Below, in pieces: positions 1 through 10,818 of a stretch of DNA of 64,000 nucleotides. Numbering within the stretch: position 1 is the stretch's first letter; the number at the start of each line of letters is the position of its first letter. The DNA is from Halichoerus grypus (taxonomy: Eukaryota > Chordata > Mammalia > Carnivora > Phocidae): positions 21,711,168 through 21,775,167 of the forward strand of contig NC_135726.1 of NCBI RefSeq assembly GCF_964656455.1, in the 5' to 3' direction. The position numbers and the translations under genes are program-made. A model generated the notes under the pieces. That model searched no databases. It saw only the letters and a program-made list of their open reading frames with translations, and was not told where the DNA came from.

Positions 1-230
1 ATCAGTCATCAGGGAAATGCATATCAAAACCACAATGTGATAGCACCTTCCACCTACCAGAAAAGCTGTGTGATGAACTAGGCAGACAGTACTAAATATT
101 GGTAATAATGAGGGGCATTAACCATTCTGATACAGTGACTTTGTACAACTCTTTGGCAGTTACTTACAAAGCTAAGCATATCCGATGACCCAGAAATTCC
201 ACACTTATAGACTCAATTGTATTACAGTAT
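1..230 (+). mobile_element. Old LINE-1 fragment, end of ORF2, sense
   Basis: The opening bases match the conserved L1 ORF2 C-terminal stretch (motif catcagggaaatgcatatcaa, encoding an IREMHIKTT-like peptide). The GATGACCCAGAAATTCCAC segment seen in L1 3' halves follows near position 185. The frame is broken by stops and the copy is cut off by the window edge. This is an ancient, inactive L1M-type piece; the subfamily cannot be told by eye. Confidence 0.75.
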
Positions 231-649
231 TATTTATTTGAAAAACTTTCCTTTGCACTTTGGATTAGCTTGATGATTTTGTTGTAAATCAAGCAACTAT
301 ATTTGTATGTGTTCCTAAACCAGTGTGATACTTATTTTGAGGGGATTGAGTGGGGGAGGGCATCGGGAAGGGGACCAGCGCAGGTGTGCCTTGGGAAGAG
401 TGGGCTCCAGGCAGGCAGGCAGCAGGGGTGGTTTTGGGACAGGGAACACCCCTGGGCTAAATTACTCCCAGGAGCCAAAAGCAGCCGTGGAGGGAAAAGC
501 AGGCTGGTGCACAGCACTCTTGTCACTACCACCACCCATATTTTCTTAATTATTGTACCTCTGCACAAGATCTTAAAATCAGGTAATGTATGGTGATTAA
601 CATAATAAAAAAAAATCAGGTACTGTAAGCCCTTGAATTATTTCCTCTT
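231..649. other. Unassigned interval with a GC-rich patch
   Basis: No repeat family is recognised. Positions 345-520 are visibly richer in G and C than the surrounding AT-rich DNA, with runs such as gtgggggagggcatcggg and aggcaggcaggcagcagg. Overlapping open frames of 74-97 codons exist on both strands here, but they simply reflect the low stop frequency of GC-rich sequence. Confidence 0.4.
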
Positions 650-850
650 CAAGACTGTCCTGGCTGTTTTCAGAGTGTTTGCATTTCCATATGAAGTTGA
701 GAATAATCTTTTCAGCTTCTACAAACAAATCAACGAAAGCCTTCTATTATTTTAATTGGAACTATCTTGAATCTACAGATAAATTTGGGGAGAATTGAAA
801 TCTTAGCAGCTTGGGTCTTCCGATGAATAGGTCCATTTTGAGGTTTCTGA
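650..850 (-). mobile_element. LINE-1 ORF2 fragment, antisense
   Basis: Contains ttgaatctacagataaattt followed by ggggagaattgaaatctta and gggtcttccgatgaatag. This is the antisense form of the L1 ORF2 stretch that normally reads 'aatctatagatcaatttggggagaattgacatctt'. It is a short, diverged piece with no usable frame. Confidence 0.7.
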
Positions 851-976
851 TGTTTTTAAAATGACACAGTTCTGGATACTGTTTATTACAACTTTGTTAA
901 TAACCCTGAATCATAGATTATGAATTCTTCCCAGCTGCCTGTGAAGATTATGGGTATAAAATTAACTAATGACCTT

Positions 977-1206
977 AGAAAACTGAAACTTAGGGCGCCT
1001 GGGTGGCTCAGTTGGTTAAGCGACTGCCTTCGGCTCAGGTCATGATCCTGGAGTCCCAGGATCGAGTCCCACATCGGGCTCCCTGCTCAGCAGGGAGTCT
1101 GCTTCTCCCTCTGACCCTCCCCCTCTCATGCTCTCTCTCTGTCTCATTCTCTCTCTCAAATAAATAAAATCTTTAAAAAAAAAAAAAAAAGAAAACTGAA
1201 ACTTAG
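977..1206 (+). mobile_element. Can-SINE (tRNA-Lys-derived), forward, with target-site duplication
   Basis: The body (about 994-1189) starts gggcgcctgggtggctcagt. It has the pol III A-box-like segment, a B-box-like GGATCGAGTCCC, a CT-rich stretch and the tail AAATAAAATCTTT followed by poly(A). The bases agaaaactgaaacttag (977-993) are repeated exactly at 1190-1206, so the insertion is intact and relatively young. AATAAA plus TCTTT marks it as a T+ class Can-SINE. It is mobilised in trans by L1 and encodes nothing. Confidence 0.95.
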
Positions 1207-1886
1207 TCTTTCCATTTTTTCATTCTGGATGTTTATGTTTGTTTGCTTTTTTGTTTGTTTTATTTTGCATTGTTTTTATTTTTCTTTTATCATCCATTCC
1301 CATTCAATTTGCCCATCTAAATTCATTAATTGTTCTGGTACTAATTTCATGCAAAGTAATAATGGCCCAGGACTAGCCATTAGCACTCTTTCCAGCACTA
1401 GGAAACAACCCCTATTTGTGTTTACAGTACAGAGTTATAAATTACATTGAAATATCATTCAGTTAGAGTCATTCTCCAAGACTGTAAAGAGATGGATGGT
1501 CTCCAGGGGAGGGTTGTCATAAAAAGGAAAATCAAACCAGCTGAATAATACGATAACTCTCTGTATAAAGCTAGCTCAGCCAAGCAGGGATATGAAAGGT
1601 GGCAGCCTTTGAGGAGATGGCTGACAGATTTCATTTGTTGAGGATCAGATCTTGCCCTGGTGTCACATGTCATATTTTCCCACCACCCTTCTGGTGTTCT
1701 ACAGGCACCCTCTCCAGGTGCTGTCAGGGGAGCATGCAGTGGCTGCCAGTTAAAGGGCAGGCATGTTTAAGTCAAGTATATGAAAAACAGCCATTTTCTC
1801 CTCTCCTGCTGTAAGGTTCATACGGAATCTCTAGTTGATTTACTAATCATATAGAAAGAAAGTGAGGCTGGCATAAGTAAGTTTGA
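1207..1886. other. Single-copy-looking DNA, nothing recognised
   Basis: AT-rich sequence with no family I can name. Open frames of about 70 codons occur on both strands, but without splice sites, codon bias or a recognisable product. Confidence 0.4.
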
Positions 1887-2048
1887 CTCTTTCTTCCTTC
1901 CCTCCCTCCCTTTCTCCCTCCTTCCCTCCCTTCCTTCCCTCCCTTCCTCCCTCCCTCCCTTCCTCCCAGCTTCTCTCCCTCTTTCTTCCTCTTCCTCTCC
2001 CCCTTTCTTCCTCTCCCTCTCCGCCTTTCTTTTTGTTTTCTTTTCCAT
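1887..2048. repeat. Long polypyrimidine tract (CCTT/CCCT-rich)
   Basis: About 160 bases are almost entirely C and T on the + strand (cttccttccctccctccctt and variants), with only a few purines near 1968, 2024 and 2034. The minus-strand frame through it reads as a Glu/Gly/Arg/Lys-rich peptide and is an artefact of composition. Such tracts can adopt triplex (H-DNA) structure. Confidence 0.9.
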
Positions 2049-2600
2049 TTTTTCTTACCTAATTATTTTTTAGCCCCTCTTTTATTTTTTTATGTAACTT
2101 GCCCTCCCTACCCTAACCTACTTACCTGCTTTCTACTATTCCCTTCTTCCTTATAATTACGGAGTTGTAGAATTCTTCTGTAGTTAATATTTTCTGACCG
2201 TGATGTGTTTTCATTGTCAGAGGAATCCATCCAAAGGTTGTTAAAGACTCATGCTTGCTTCATCAATTATCTTAGAGTCTCCGTGACCTCTTCTTTCACT
2301 CTTCTCTTACTCTCTCCTTTCTCTTTTTATGTACATTGTGAGTATGTGTGCGTGTGTGTCTTCTTCTTGTCAAGGCATGGTGTTATCTAGGCACCAAGAA
2401 CTGAAAGATGAGCAAATATTTATCTCTGGCCTAGAGAGTTCACCAACTTATTCCTTCAGTTGTCTCTTAGCCTTGACTACTGACAATTTCAATTACTGCG
2501 TCAAGAAGGAATCCAAGGCCGTCACAATAAGGACCATACAGAGTTTATTAATAAACTTGAGATAAGGTATTCAGGGCTTTACAGGCTATGTACGAACATA
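2049..2600. other. Unassigned interval
   Basis: Pyrimidine-rich at first, then mixed sequence. There is a decent acceptor-like ttttcattgtcag ending at 2220 and a GTGAGT at 2337. The intervening 116 bases are low-complexity CT-rich sequence, so I do not call an exon. Nothing else is recognised. Confidence 0.35.
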
Positions 2601-3035
2601 TGCATAGGCACTCTATTATTTTTATTTTTATTTTTTTAAGATTTTATTTATTTATTTGACGGAGAGAGACACAGTGAGAGAGGGAACACAAGCAGGGGGA
2701 GTGGGAGAGGGAGAAGCAGGCTTCCCGCGGAGCAGGGAGCCCGATGCGGGGCTCGATCCCAGGACCCTGGGATCATGACCTGAGCCGAAGGCAGACGCTT
2801 AACGACTGAGTCACACACGCGCCCCGGCACTCTATTTTTTTTTAAGATTTTATTTATTTATTTGTCAGAAAGAGAGAAAGCACAAGCAGGGGGAGCAGCA
2901 GGGAGAGAAAGAAGCAGGCTCCCTGCCGAGCAAGGAGCCCAACGTGGGGCTCTATGCCAGAACCCTAGGCTTAGGACCTGAGCCAAAGCCAGCCGCTTAA
3001 CCAACTGAGCCACCAGGCGACCCTGCATAGGCACT
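2601..3035 (-). mobile_element. Older Can-SINE, reverse, split at its T-tail by the previous SINE
   Basis: The body at about 2837-3023 runs from tttttaagattttattt to gagccaccaggcgaccc. Its target duplication tgcataggcact lies at 2601-2612 and 3024-3035, so the two copies are separated by the younger SINE as well as by this element. It is more diverged than its guest, for example tcttaggacctgagcc in place of the usual tcatgacctgagcc complement. Confidence 0.9.
2607..2836 (-). mobile_element. Can-SINE, reverse, inserted into the tail of the next SINE
   Basis: The body (about 2618-2825) begins with T-rich sequence and aagattttatttatttattt, and ends ttaacgactgagtcacacac-gcgcccc, the slightly mutated complement of the SINE head. 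Flanking ggcactctatt occurs at 2607-2617 and 2826-2836, a clean target duplication. The left copy overlaps the target duplication of the neighbouring SINE, which dates this insertion as the later one. Confidence 0.93.
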
Positions 3036-4010
3036 TTAAATAAGTTTTATGATTTTTTTTTCCCCAGGGAAACAAAAGAATTTGAGGTTTGATTTAGTCT
3101 AAAATTGATACCTAGATATCTATATGAGCTCATGATTCTCAACCAATTTCATTCCTGACCCTACCCTGTTCTACTTTCTATCCTCAACTCAAATACTGAC
3201 AACATAATTAAAATTCTCAAAATTATTTCAGTAAACATGCTTGAGTCTAACAACCAAAAAATAACATGGTAACACTATAAAATGAATTCAGGTATTCTAA
3301 CCATTTATCCTCATCATACCTAATATGTACTATGCACTGTGTGCACTTGCTTATACTCTCTTTCTCTTTCATACACAAACTTACGTACATAGACAAATGC
3401 AGAATATATACTATATAAAGTTGTATGCTTATACATTTAGTTTGGAGAAATACAGATGAATGACTGAATAAATAAGTCATCTTGAAATAATGTAGTTTTT
3501 AGTTTGCTATATTTTTTAATGATATTTTGTACATTAGAATGGACAGTTCCAAATCGTAAGTATTGGACCTAGGTTTTAAACAGTACACTGATTTGAGAGA
3601 ATTGTAGAAACCTTCTGAATAGTAACTTTTCATTCATATTTGTAATAATAATATACTCTATGTGCCTTATAGTTTGATGATCAAAAACATACTTTTAAAA
3701 AGTGGTTTGTAAATGACAAAACTGTTATCATTTATATCATTAACATTGATGTTATTTCATAAGTATGTGGGAAAATGTCTTTAGCATAAAATTTTAAAAT
3801 TTCACCATGATGAAATTTAATAAGAAATGAATAATAAAGCTGACTTACGTATTTATGTGTGTATATGTGCATGTGTGAGAATGTATAATTAGAAGTAGTA
3901 AGTCTGGAATATTTATGCAAAATATGAAGCTTAAAGCATTTTTCTCAGGACTGAGATTTGATTATTCCCTGCTTACAATCTAATAAATTAAGTCTGATTC
4001 TTTTTCATAG
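3036..4010. other. AT-rich single-copy-looking DNA
   Basis: No mobile element is recognised. Several 60-77-codon frames on the minus strand are unremarkable for AT-rich sequence. The last 30 bases are pyrimidine-rich and form the acceptor described in the next entry. Confidence 0.4.
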
Positions 4011-4072
4011 ATGTTGACAGAAGACATGAAACTCCTTGGTCAGAAACAAAGGATTCTGTCATTCATGGCACA
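4011..4072 (+). other. Candidate internal exon A (62 nt)
   Basis: Upstream lies a branch-point-like ctaataa (3980-3986) and a pyrimidine tract ending ttctttttcatag. Downstream the sequence reads CA/GTAAGTAAG, a near-consensus donor, with a second GTAAGA four bases later. From the first base, the frame encodes MLTEDMKLLGQKQRILSFMA plus two bases of the next codon. That phase fits candidate exon B at 17543. One other frame is also open across the exon (VDRRHETPWSETKDSVIHGT). The peptide is not recognised. Good splice signals do arise by chance in 64 kb, so this is a lead rather than a gene call. Confidence 0.3.
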
Positions 4073-5025
4073 GTAAGTAAGATGATTATCATCATGTTTG
4101 TATCATTTCTTCTTGCCCCCCAAATCCCATGTGGAAAGCCTTGACAGATGCCCCCATTCACAGAGGGCTGTATTCTAAAAGAGAAACAGTGAGCTTAAGA
4201 AACCTACTGTTTTCTAGCAAGCAGGAAATATGTAAACCTTCGTTCTTCAGGGAGATGTTGCCCCTCAATTGCTTGTTATAAGCACAACCCTGAGAAATGG
4301 CTGGGGTAATGAGTTGCCAGGGCATTGAGTTGTGGTACTTAGAAGCACATGTAGGAATATTAAAGACACATAGAGAAATGTCTCCCAACATTTTTTTTTC
4401 TCATTTCCTTTTGTATTTTCTTGTTAAGAAAAGTAATGTTGGGCTCTAAATAATATGGTCTTTACCATAATTCTGGACTTTGCTTTAGTATTTTAAACCT
4501 AGACTTAATATAAAAATGACTTCATTTCAGCCAAACTAGGTTGTGTCCACTAACTTTTACTTAATGCCTACTATGTGTCTGTCAGGGGGTTGGATGCTTT
4601 GTTACATAAGATATCATTCAGTTCCTAAGAAAGCATTCCAATAAAAAGGCTTTCAAAAATAGTATTTCAAACAGCACTGTCTGAAAAGAGCAAGGTGAAA
4701 AGGAAGCTATTGTCTAGCAGTGATCAATTTCAGACAGTTTGAAAATGCCTCTGGTGATATCATTCTCACTATCTCATAATGTTTTGCGAGTTGTTAGGAA
4801 GAGGACATTAAATCACTTGATCAGTAGAGCTATTATCTTCCCTATAACTCATGTAAATCCACTATGTATAGGAAATAATTGTTTAATCACTCTGATGTCA
4901 TTCTTATAAAGCTCAGCTGCTTTCTTTACAGTTATATTACAAATATTTCAGAATCTGTTTATTTGCACCAAGCAAAAATGTCAAAAATGTACAACTTCTA
5001 AGGGAAGGTTTATGCATGTGCATGG

Positions 5026-5027
<2 letters not shown>
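4073..5027. other. AT-rich interval with a possible MIR remnant
   Basis: Positions 4548-4630 (acttaatgcctactatgtgt, then gatatcattcagttccta) resemble the MIR/L2 'tgcctactatgtgcc' segment in forward orientation but are badly diverged. Nothing else is recognised. Confidence 0.35.

Positions 5028-5089
<62 letters not shown>
5028..5089. repeat. (CA)n microsatellite
   Basis: About thirty uninterrupted CA dinucleotides end in CATACAG. It is long and pure, so likely length-variable between individuals, and Z-DNA-prone. Confidence 0.97.
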
Positions 5090-5092
<3 letters not shown>

Positions 5093-5307
5093 GATTGACT
5101 TATTCCCTTCTCTGTCATCCTTGTAACCATCATCCTCCTAGCACAAGCTACCAACTGCAATAATCAACAAATTATTCTACAGTTTTCACTCTGGTTTACT
5201 CCAGTCTGTTATCCATTATCAAAATCTTAGGCAGAGTTGATCTTTAAAATGTAAAATGGCTAAAACCATCCAGTTTCCTTAGCAATATCTACCAATCCAT
5301 AGATTTT
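5090..5307. other. Possible ancient LINE remnant
   Basis: The stretch ctgttatccattatcaaaat and gttgatctttaaaatgtaaa resembles a common old mammalian repeat in which 'gatcctttaaaa' precedes 'tgtcactcctctgc'. Divergence is high and the family assignment is a guess. Confidence 0.25.
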
Positions 5308-5512
5308 CTAGATTAGGAGTCTGAGAACTATGACCCATGAGCTACATAAATTTACAATGTTATTTATAAATAAAATTTTATTGGAATATAGCCTTAATGC
5401 TCATTTATATATTGTCTATGGCTGATACTGCACTACAATGACAGAGTTGAATAGTTGCAACAGGACTTTATGACCTGCAAAATGCAAACAAATAAGAATT
5501 TTGTCTTGCCTG
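5308..5512 (+). mobile_element. hAT-like non-autonomous DNA transposon remnant
   Basis: Contains ataaaattttattggaatat, tattgtctatggctgatact and acaatgacagagttgaatag. This order matches a common mammalian repeat that carries 'aaataaagttttattggaaca ... tgtctatggctgct ... cagagttgagtagttgc' between short terminal inverted repeats. The termini are degraded. Family name left open. Confidence 0.55.
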
Positions 5513-5839
5513 AATTTGTTTTTTATTACAGCATAACTAACTACTATAACATTATCAGCTTAAAACAACAAAAATGTATTACCTGCTACTCCTACTCCCC
5601 ATACCAATGTACACCTGTGAACATGTAGGACAGTGTTCGGTGAAACGTGAAATGTGAAACTTCAACAGCAAGTTCAATTAAATATTTGAAGCCACATGTT
5701 TGAAAGTCAAGGAAGGTGATATTGCCCATATCTCTTTCTGATTTTGTTTAGCTATTTTATTCCATTACGACAGTGAAAACGGTGTGATTTAAATTTTTGA
5801 TTCCTAGAAGAAAGACCATGTAGTAATAATGGGTAAAGA

Positions 5840-6240
5840 TTCAAATACATACATAGCCAAAGAATGTATACAAAAGCAAACATGAACAAATATGAACAAA
5901 AAGATGGTCAAGATTAATAGTAGTTAGGAAATTGCAAATTAAAACCATAGTGAGCTACTTACCACTCCATATCTACTACTATAGCAAAACCCAAAGACCA
6001 GAGGTATCAGGAATATTATTACAGAGCAGTAGTTGCCTGGAGTGAAGAGTCAGTGGTGAAACTTGGGTACAAAGAAACAGCAAGGAACTTTTTGGAATAA
6101 TGAAAATGTTCTAAGTCTTGATTATGGTGCTTATTTCAGGACTACACTCATTTGTCAAAATCCATCCAACTGTACATTTAAATTGTACATGTAAATTAGG
6201 GAATTTTATTGTATGGAATTTATAATTAAAGAAAGATGTT
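5840..6240 (+). mobile_element. Old LINE-1 3' end, sense
   Basis: Starts in the ORF2 tail (gaaattgcaaattaaaaccat) and runs into an L1M-type 3' UTR: gagtgaagagtcagtggtga, ttctaagtcttgattatggt, caactgtacatttaaattgt. It ends in an A-rich stretch near 6235. It is heavily diverged and 5'-truncated, with no coding capacity. Confidence 0.7.
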
Positions 6241-6341
6241 TAAAAATGTGTATGGCTCATACTGTCCTCGATTTTACTATAGAATTGTTATTTGAAAAAA
6301 ATATTTTCTTTTCCAAGGAACCCGTCAAGTACATAGTGCTT

Positions 6342-6380
6342 GCACACACACATACACACAGATACACACACACACATGCT
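6342..6380. repeat. Imperfect (CA)n microsatellite
   Basis: CACACACA blocks are broken by ATA and GATA. The surrounding open frames (His/Thr-rich peptides) come from this repeat and are not genes. Confidence 0.85.
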
Positions 6381-6567
6381 TACAGACATAGGTAGCTGTG
6401 AGAAGCTAGGCTGATACAACTGGTAGATTATGGACTTGTATATATCAGGGGAATCCAAATCCACATGCAAGGTAAGATATAAGAGATAAACAAACTAAAA
6501 TAGACAAGAAATAGCACCTGTAGAGAGGAGAATTGAGGAGGCAACCAACCAGTAAAAAGAGAATTCT

Positions 6568-6593
6568 GTGTGTGTGTATGTGTGTGTGTGTGA
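6568..6593. repeat. (TG)n microsatellite
   Basis: ctgtgtgtgtgtatgtgtgt and following TG units. It is short and interrupted once by TATG. Confidence 0.85.
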
Positions 6594-7847
6594 AAGAGAG
6601 TGGGAGAGAAGGATGCCACAGTATGTGATTTTGTACTTTTGACACTTCACTCAAACATTCCCTATTTGTACAAACTCATGTATTTTTTCCTTACAAATAA
6701 ATAGACTTGATTAAAATGTACTGAAATGAAGGAGAATTGGAATACTGAATTTTAAAATGGTGAGAAAAATCACATGTATGAATATGCATAGGTGCATAAG
6801 AGTGTGATATCTTGGGAAAATGGACAGAATTTGGTATGGCTAAGTGCTCATTAAGCCATAACCATCTTTGTAGTCCTAGCATGAACCAGTGCTGTTCTGA
6901 GTGTATTTTTATATTCTCATACAGTTAATCTTCACAGAAATATTTAGATGAAGATGGTAGTGCTTCCTGTGGGTTGTACGAAACTCTCCTCTTTCCATCT
7001 TATATTTAGAGGTAGTATTGGAATAAGGCACAGGAGAACTGGAGATGGATATAAAAATATCACTTTAGCAAACCATAAATTAATTGCAGAATGTGCAGAA
7101 GTTTTTATTAACTATATATAAAACTCACCCCCCTCTCAAGTTTATACTTTGAGAAGCCCACTGGAGAGAAATTTGGGGTTTATCAAGCAAATCGTTGTCC
7201 CAAGAAATCTGTCTTGCACTGCAGAAAAACAAGAGAAAGGTGTTTATAATTCCAGCTATGCCATTTCGCTACTTTGTTTCTCATTGTATTTTATTTGGAG
7301 ATTGTATTCTCAAAAGATAGGGCCTGATTATAAATATCTAGAATGCCATACAGTTAAGTTTGCATACTGAAACTAATGGGAAGCAAGAAATATTTTTTTG
7401 TAAGACAAATAACACATTTATTTTCTAGATGGAAAAAATCATACTTAGTAATGCTATATTTTCAAATCCAAACTGCTTTTGTTTCTTTTATTTATTTTTA
7501 TATTTATTATTGATGTATAATTGATATATAGTACTTTCAGTTTATTTTCAGTGTCTTTCTCTTTCTGTGGTTATTATACATTCTTTCTACTTTTTGTGGG
7601 TGTGTTTTCATTTTCTTGTAGTATTTTTACCTTCCCTTGCTTCTCAAGCATATTTGGAAAATAGGTGAATAATTGTGTAAATAGGAAAAGTGAATATTTT
7701 AAAGTTCTTCACCAGTTCTTCTCAATATCTTGTGAGATGTTTAGCCACACTATGTGTAAGTGGGTCAGAGATAAAGAAGTTAATCTCTGACCTCTGAATT
7801 GATAAATAAGGCATGTAATGTTCTAGGAACTTGAGTGGTAGAGATAA
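6594..7847. other. AT-rich interval with minor repeat scraps
   Basis: 6870-6960 looks like a worn MIR core (tcatacagttaatcttcaca, then tagatgaagatggtag). 7488-7560 (attattgatgtataattgat) resembles the antisense start of an old L1 3' end. The rest shows no recognisable feature. Confidence 0.3.
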
Positions 7848-7945
7848 GAGGCTATATGTATGCATGTATATATATGTATGCATATATGTATTTGTGTGTG
7901 TGTATATATAAATATATATATATATACACATACATACATATTTAT
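7848..7945. repeat. Alternating TA/TG microsatellite
   Basis: Mixed TATATG, GTGTGT and TATATA units spanning about 95 bases. The tyrosine/threonine/histidine-rich minus-strand frame is an artefact. Confidence 0.85.
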
Positions 7946-8199
7946 TTCTCCCCTTGGCCCCATAATACTGAATCTTTTTTCAGTTCTGAATCTTAGCCAA
8001 GTTCCTCAACTCCGCTACATATCTTTCACTGAAAAATAAATGTCATGCTGAATTCTCTAATATTCTGTTTCTCTAAGGGGATTAATTTACTGTTAAATAC
8101 ATCTTGTTTGAGTGTATTTCCAATACCAAAAAAAATGAGCACCATCTAGAAAAGCTTAGCAATTAGCTAGGCCAAGTCCTTTATTATTCAGATGATGAA

Positions 8200-8515
8200 A
8201 CAGAGCCCTCTTTCTTACTAGACCCCAACCTTGGGTCCTGTCCTTGGCTCACTTACTCCAGTTTCACAAAAAAAACCCACCCTTTGTCTGACCTGCTCTC
8301 AGCAAAAACTCTGTTAGAGCAGTTTCACCAAGAATTACCCTACCTCTTAGTAATTTTCCATCTTCCTGCCCGCCCCCCCCACAGCTTGACTGTAAATGCC
8401 CATTTTTCCTTATTGTATCCAGAACTGAACTCATCTTCCCTACACCTAACCCCATTGTACTAGCTCCCTCTTCATTAAAGTCTTCCTTACTGTCTTTAAC
8501 AAATGTCATGAATAA
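8200..8515 (+). mobile_element. Possible retroviral LTR fragment (ERV-derived)
   Basis: Pyrimidine-rich sequence with agcttgactgtaaatgccca, then ccagaactgaactcatcttc. An ATTAAA poly(A) signal sits at 8475 in the context cattaaagtcttccttactg, and ctttaacaaatgtc follows shortly after. This order resembles the R/U5 end of gammaretrovirus-like LTRs. Neither TG/CA end nor a flanking duplication is clear and no coding part is present. The 97-codon minus-strand frame across it is not recognisable and is probably chance. Confidence 0.35.
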
Positions 8516-8774
8516 ATTTTTAATGGAAGGCATGAAGTCAAATCTCTTATGTCCCATTTAGGCCTTTTAAAAAATTCTTATATGTTGACAATAATTTTAT
8601 ATTATTTTATTGACTTTTTTTTATGATCAGATGTTTTCTTTTTCTCTCTTTTTTTTTTTGAATTCTGGAATTTTATACAGAAATTTTACAGAATTTGACC
8701 CAGAAAAATCCAAGTCTTCTTCTCTAGAGAACAGGCCTGTGCATAAGTGATAGTTGGTAAAGAAGAAGGAATAC

Positions 8775-8905
8775 AAGGCTTGTGGCCAGATAGTTCATGT
8801 TGCAATCCCATCTTTGCCTCTACCTAGCTTGGAGCTCTGAGGCAAATTATATAATAGCTCTAAATCTCATTTTACTGGTTTATGGTAGTAAAAATAATGT
8901 GAACC
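8775..8905 (+). mobile_element. MIR SINE fragment, forward
   Basis: The order 'cagatagttcatgttgcaat', 'cccatctttgcctctaccta', 'gaggcaaattatataatagc', 'taaatctcattttactggt' tracks the MIR consensus (random sample: 'tgccacttactagctg ... gcaagttacttaac ... cctcagtttcctcat'). It is an ancient, diverged tRNA-derived SINE. Confidence 0.7.
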
Positions 8906-9879
8906 CCAAAGAACTCTTGTGACCAGTATATAAGGTGACAGGTATATGCTAAGATAGGAAACACTAGTTATTTAATAACAATCAGTTCAAATATCTTCCT
9001 TTTTAGGATCGCTTCATCTCTTCTATTTTTATTTTTTATTTTTTGGTAAATAGTTGCAATTTTTCTTTGTATTGATGTACCAGCAGGCTAATATGTCATG
9101 AGTGATGTTCATAATACTGGGGGGGTTGGGGGAGGAGGAAACTTGGAAAAATTATTTTATACCCCTCCAAAATAACTCACTAATTGAAGTTTGAAAATGA
9201 TTAGCTTAAAAGTATTTAACTTGTGTAATTTTGTCTAGATCATCCAGTGCTGAGTGTTTTGTTACTGTTTTTGCTTGCTTTCTTGAATAATTCCAATATT
9301 TCTCAGAATATGGGTCTGGTAGAGCACGTTAAAATTTATATCCCAGAGTCTCTCTTCTTATCTACTGAATCTTAACTTATAGAGATTGTCCCCCTTCTTA
9401 TGTATTTTTAACAAGAAAAAAATTTGAGATGTGTTTTAAAGAGAGAAAATAAAAGTGTATTACCAGTTTAGTGAGGATTTTCTTTCCGCTTGAATCCACT
9501 TAAAAAGTAGCCTAATCAGGAAACAGGAAGGGAAAAGAAAGCAGGAGGATATAAATAGAAAATGTGTCCAATGTGTTTGACATTGATGTATGTGAACTCT
9601 GGGAAGCATTGAAAAACCATATACATTGAAGCATCAGAAGCATTAAGATGGAGAAACCTCCTTTGGTTGGCAGCTGATATCAAAGTCAATCAAAGTTTCC
9701 CTTCAGGAATTTCCACTACTTGCTAAAGAATATACAGTGTCCTTGTCAAGAGTAGTGGCAGATTAATATGTTCATACCAAGGGATAACATTGCAAATATT
9801 TTTACATGTTTTTAAAAGATACAGTATAGATCATAGAAAGTGGGATTTATTTAATGACGCAATTCATGCAAATATGGAA
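8906..9879. other. AT-rich single-copy-looking DNA
   Basis: No family recognised. A short G-run (gggggggttgggggaggagg, 9120-9139) stands out against the AT-rich background. Confidence 0.4.
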
Positions 9880-10082
9880 AATACTTAGCAATTAATAGAA
9901 ATAGACTATTGGTACACATAATAACTTGGATGGATTCCAGGATATTATGCTATGTGAAAATAACCAGTCTCAAAATTAATTAATATGATTAAATTAATAT
10001 GATTATACTTATATAACATCCTCAAAATGACAACATTATAGAGATGGTGTGATGGTTAATTTTGTGTGTCAACTTGACGAGG

Positions 10083-10307
10083 ACAAGGGGGCCGAGATTA
10101 TATATTTTTTCTTTTAAGATTTTATTTATTTATTTGAGAGAGAGAATGAGATAGAGAGATCATGAGGGTCAGAGGGAGAAGCAGACTCCCTGCTGAGCAG
10201 GGAGCCCGATGCGGGACTCGATCCCGGGACTCCAGGATCATGACCTGAGCCAAAGGCAGTCGCTTAATCAACTGAGCCACCCAGGCGCCCCAAGGGGGCC
10301 ACGATTA
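10083..10307 (-). mobile_element. Can-SINE, reverse, with target-site duplication
   Basis: The body (about 10101-10290) begins tttttcttttaagattttat and ends gagccacccaggcgccc. caagggggcc-(ga)gatta flanks it at 10084-10100 and 10291-10307 with one small indel. This is the innermost and youngest layer of the nest. Confidence 0.93.
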
Positions 10308-10647
10308 AACATGACTTCTGGGTGTGTCTGTGACAGTGTTTCCAAATGAAATTAGCATTCAAATCAATGGACTCAGTAAAGTAGATTGCCCTCCCTAATG
10401 TGAGGGGGCATTATCCAATCTGTTGAGGGCCTGAAAAGAACAAAAAGGTGAAGGAGAGATTTTCCCCTTTTGTTTCCTTCCTGTATGTTTGAGCTGAGTC
10501 ATCGATCTTATGGCTTTGGACTGGGATTTACACCATCAGCTACCCTTTTGTTAGCCTGGAATTATATCACCAGCTTTTCTGGGTCTCTGGCTTGCAAATG
10601 GCATGTTATGGGACTTGTTCTTTATGATCAGGTGATCCAGTGCCTCA

Positions 10648-10818
10648 TAATATTATTTATATATATATACACATGTATGTATACATGTATATATACATAT
10701 ATTATCCATATTTATGTATACATATATATCATATTGGTTATAATACATATATCCTATAATATATATTTATCTATTACATATAATTATGTAACATATATAC
10801 ATATATATGTATACTTTA
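10648..10818. repeat. TA/CATA-rich simple repeat
   Basis: About 170 bases of TATA, CATA and TGTA units, from atatatatatacacatgtatg to catatatatgtatacttt. Likely unstable in length and able to form cruciforms. Confidence 0.85.

Noticed and set aside
1020..1075. tRNA-like A and B boxes
   Set aside because: These are the promoter remnants of the tRNA-Lys-derived SINE head; no tRNA cloverleaf is complete here or in the other SINEs.
2221..2336. Possible 116-nt exon bounded by tcattgtcag and GTGAGT
   Set aside because: Second half is CT-rich low-complexity, and two of three frames stop early; weaker than the two candidates kept.
8264..8557. 97-codon minus-strand frame
   Set aside because: Overlaps an LTR-like fragment oriented the other way; contains a poly(Gly) from a C-run; not recognised.
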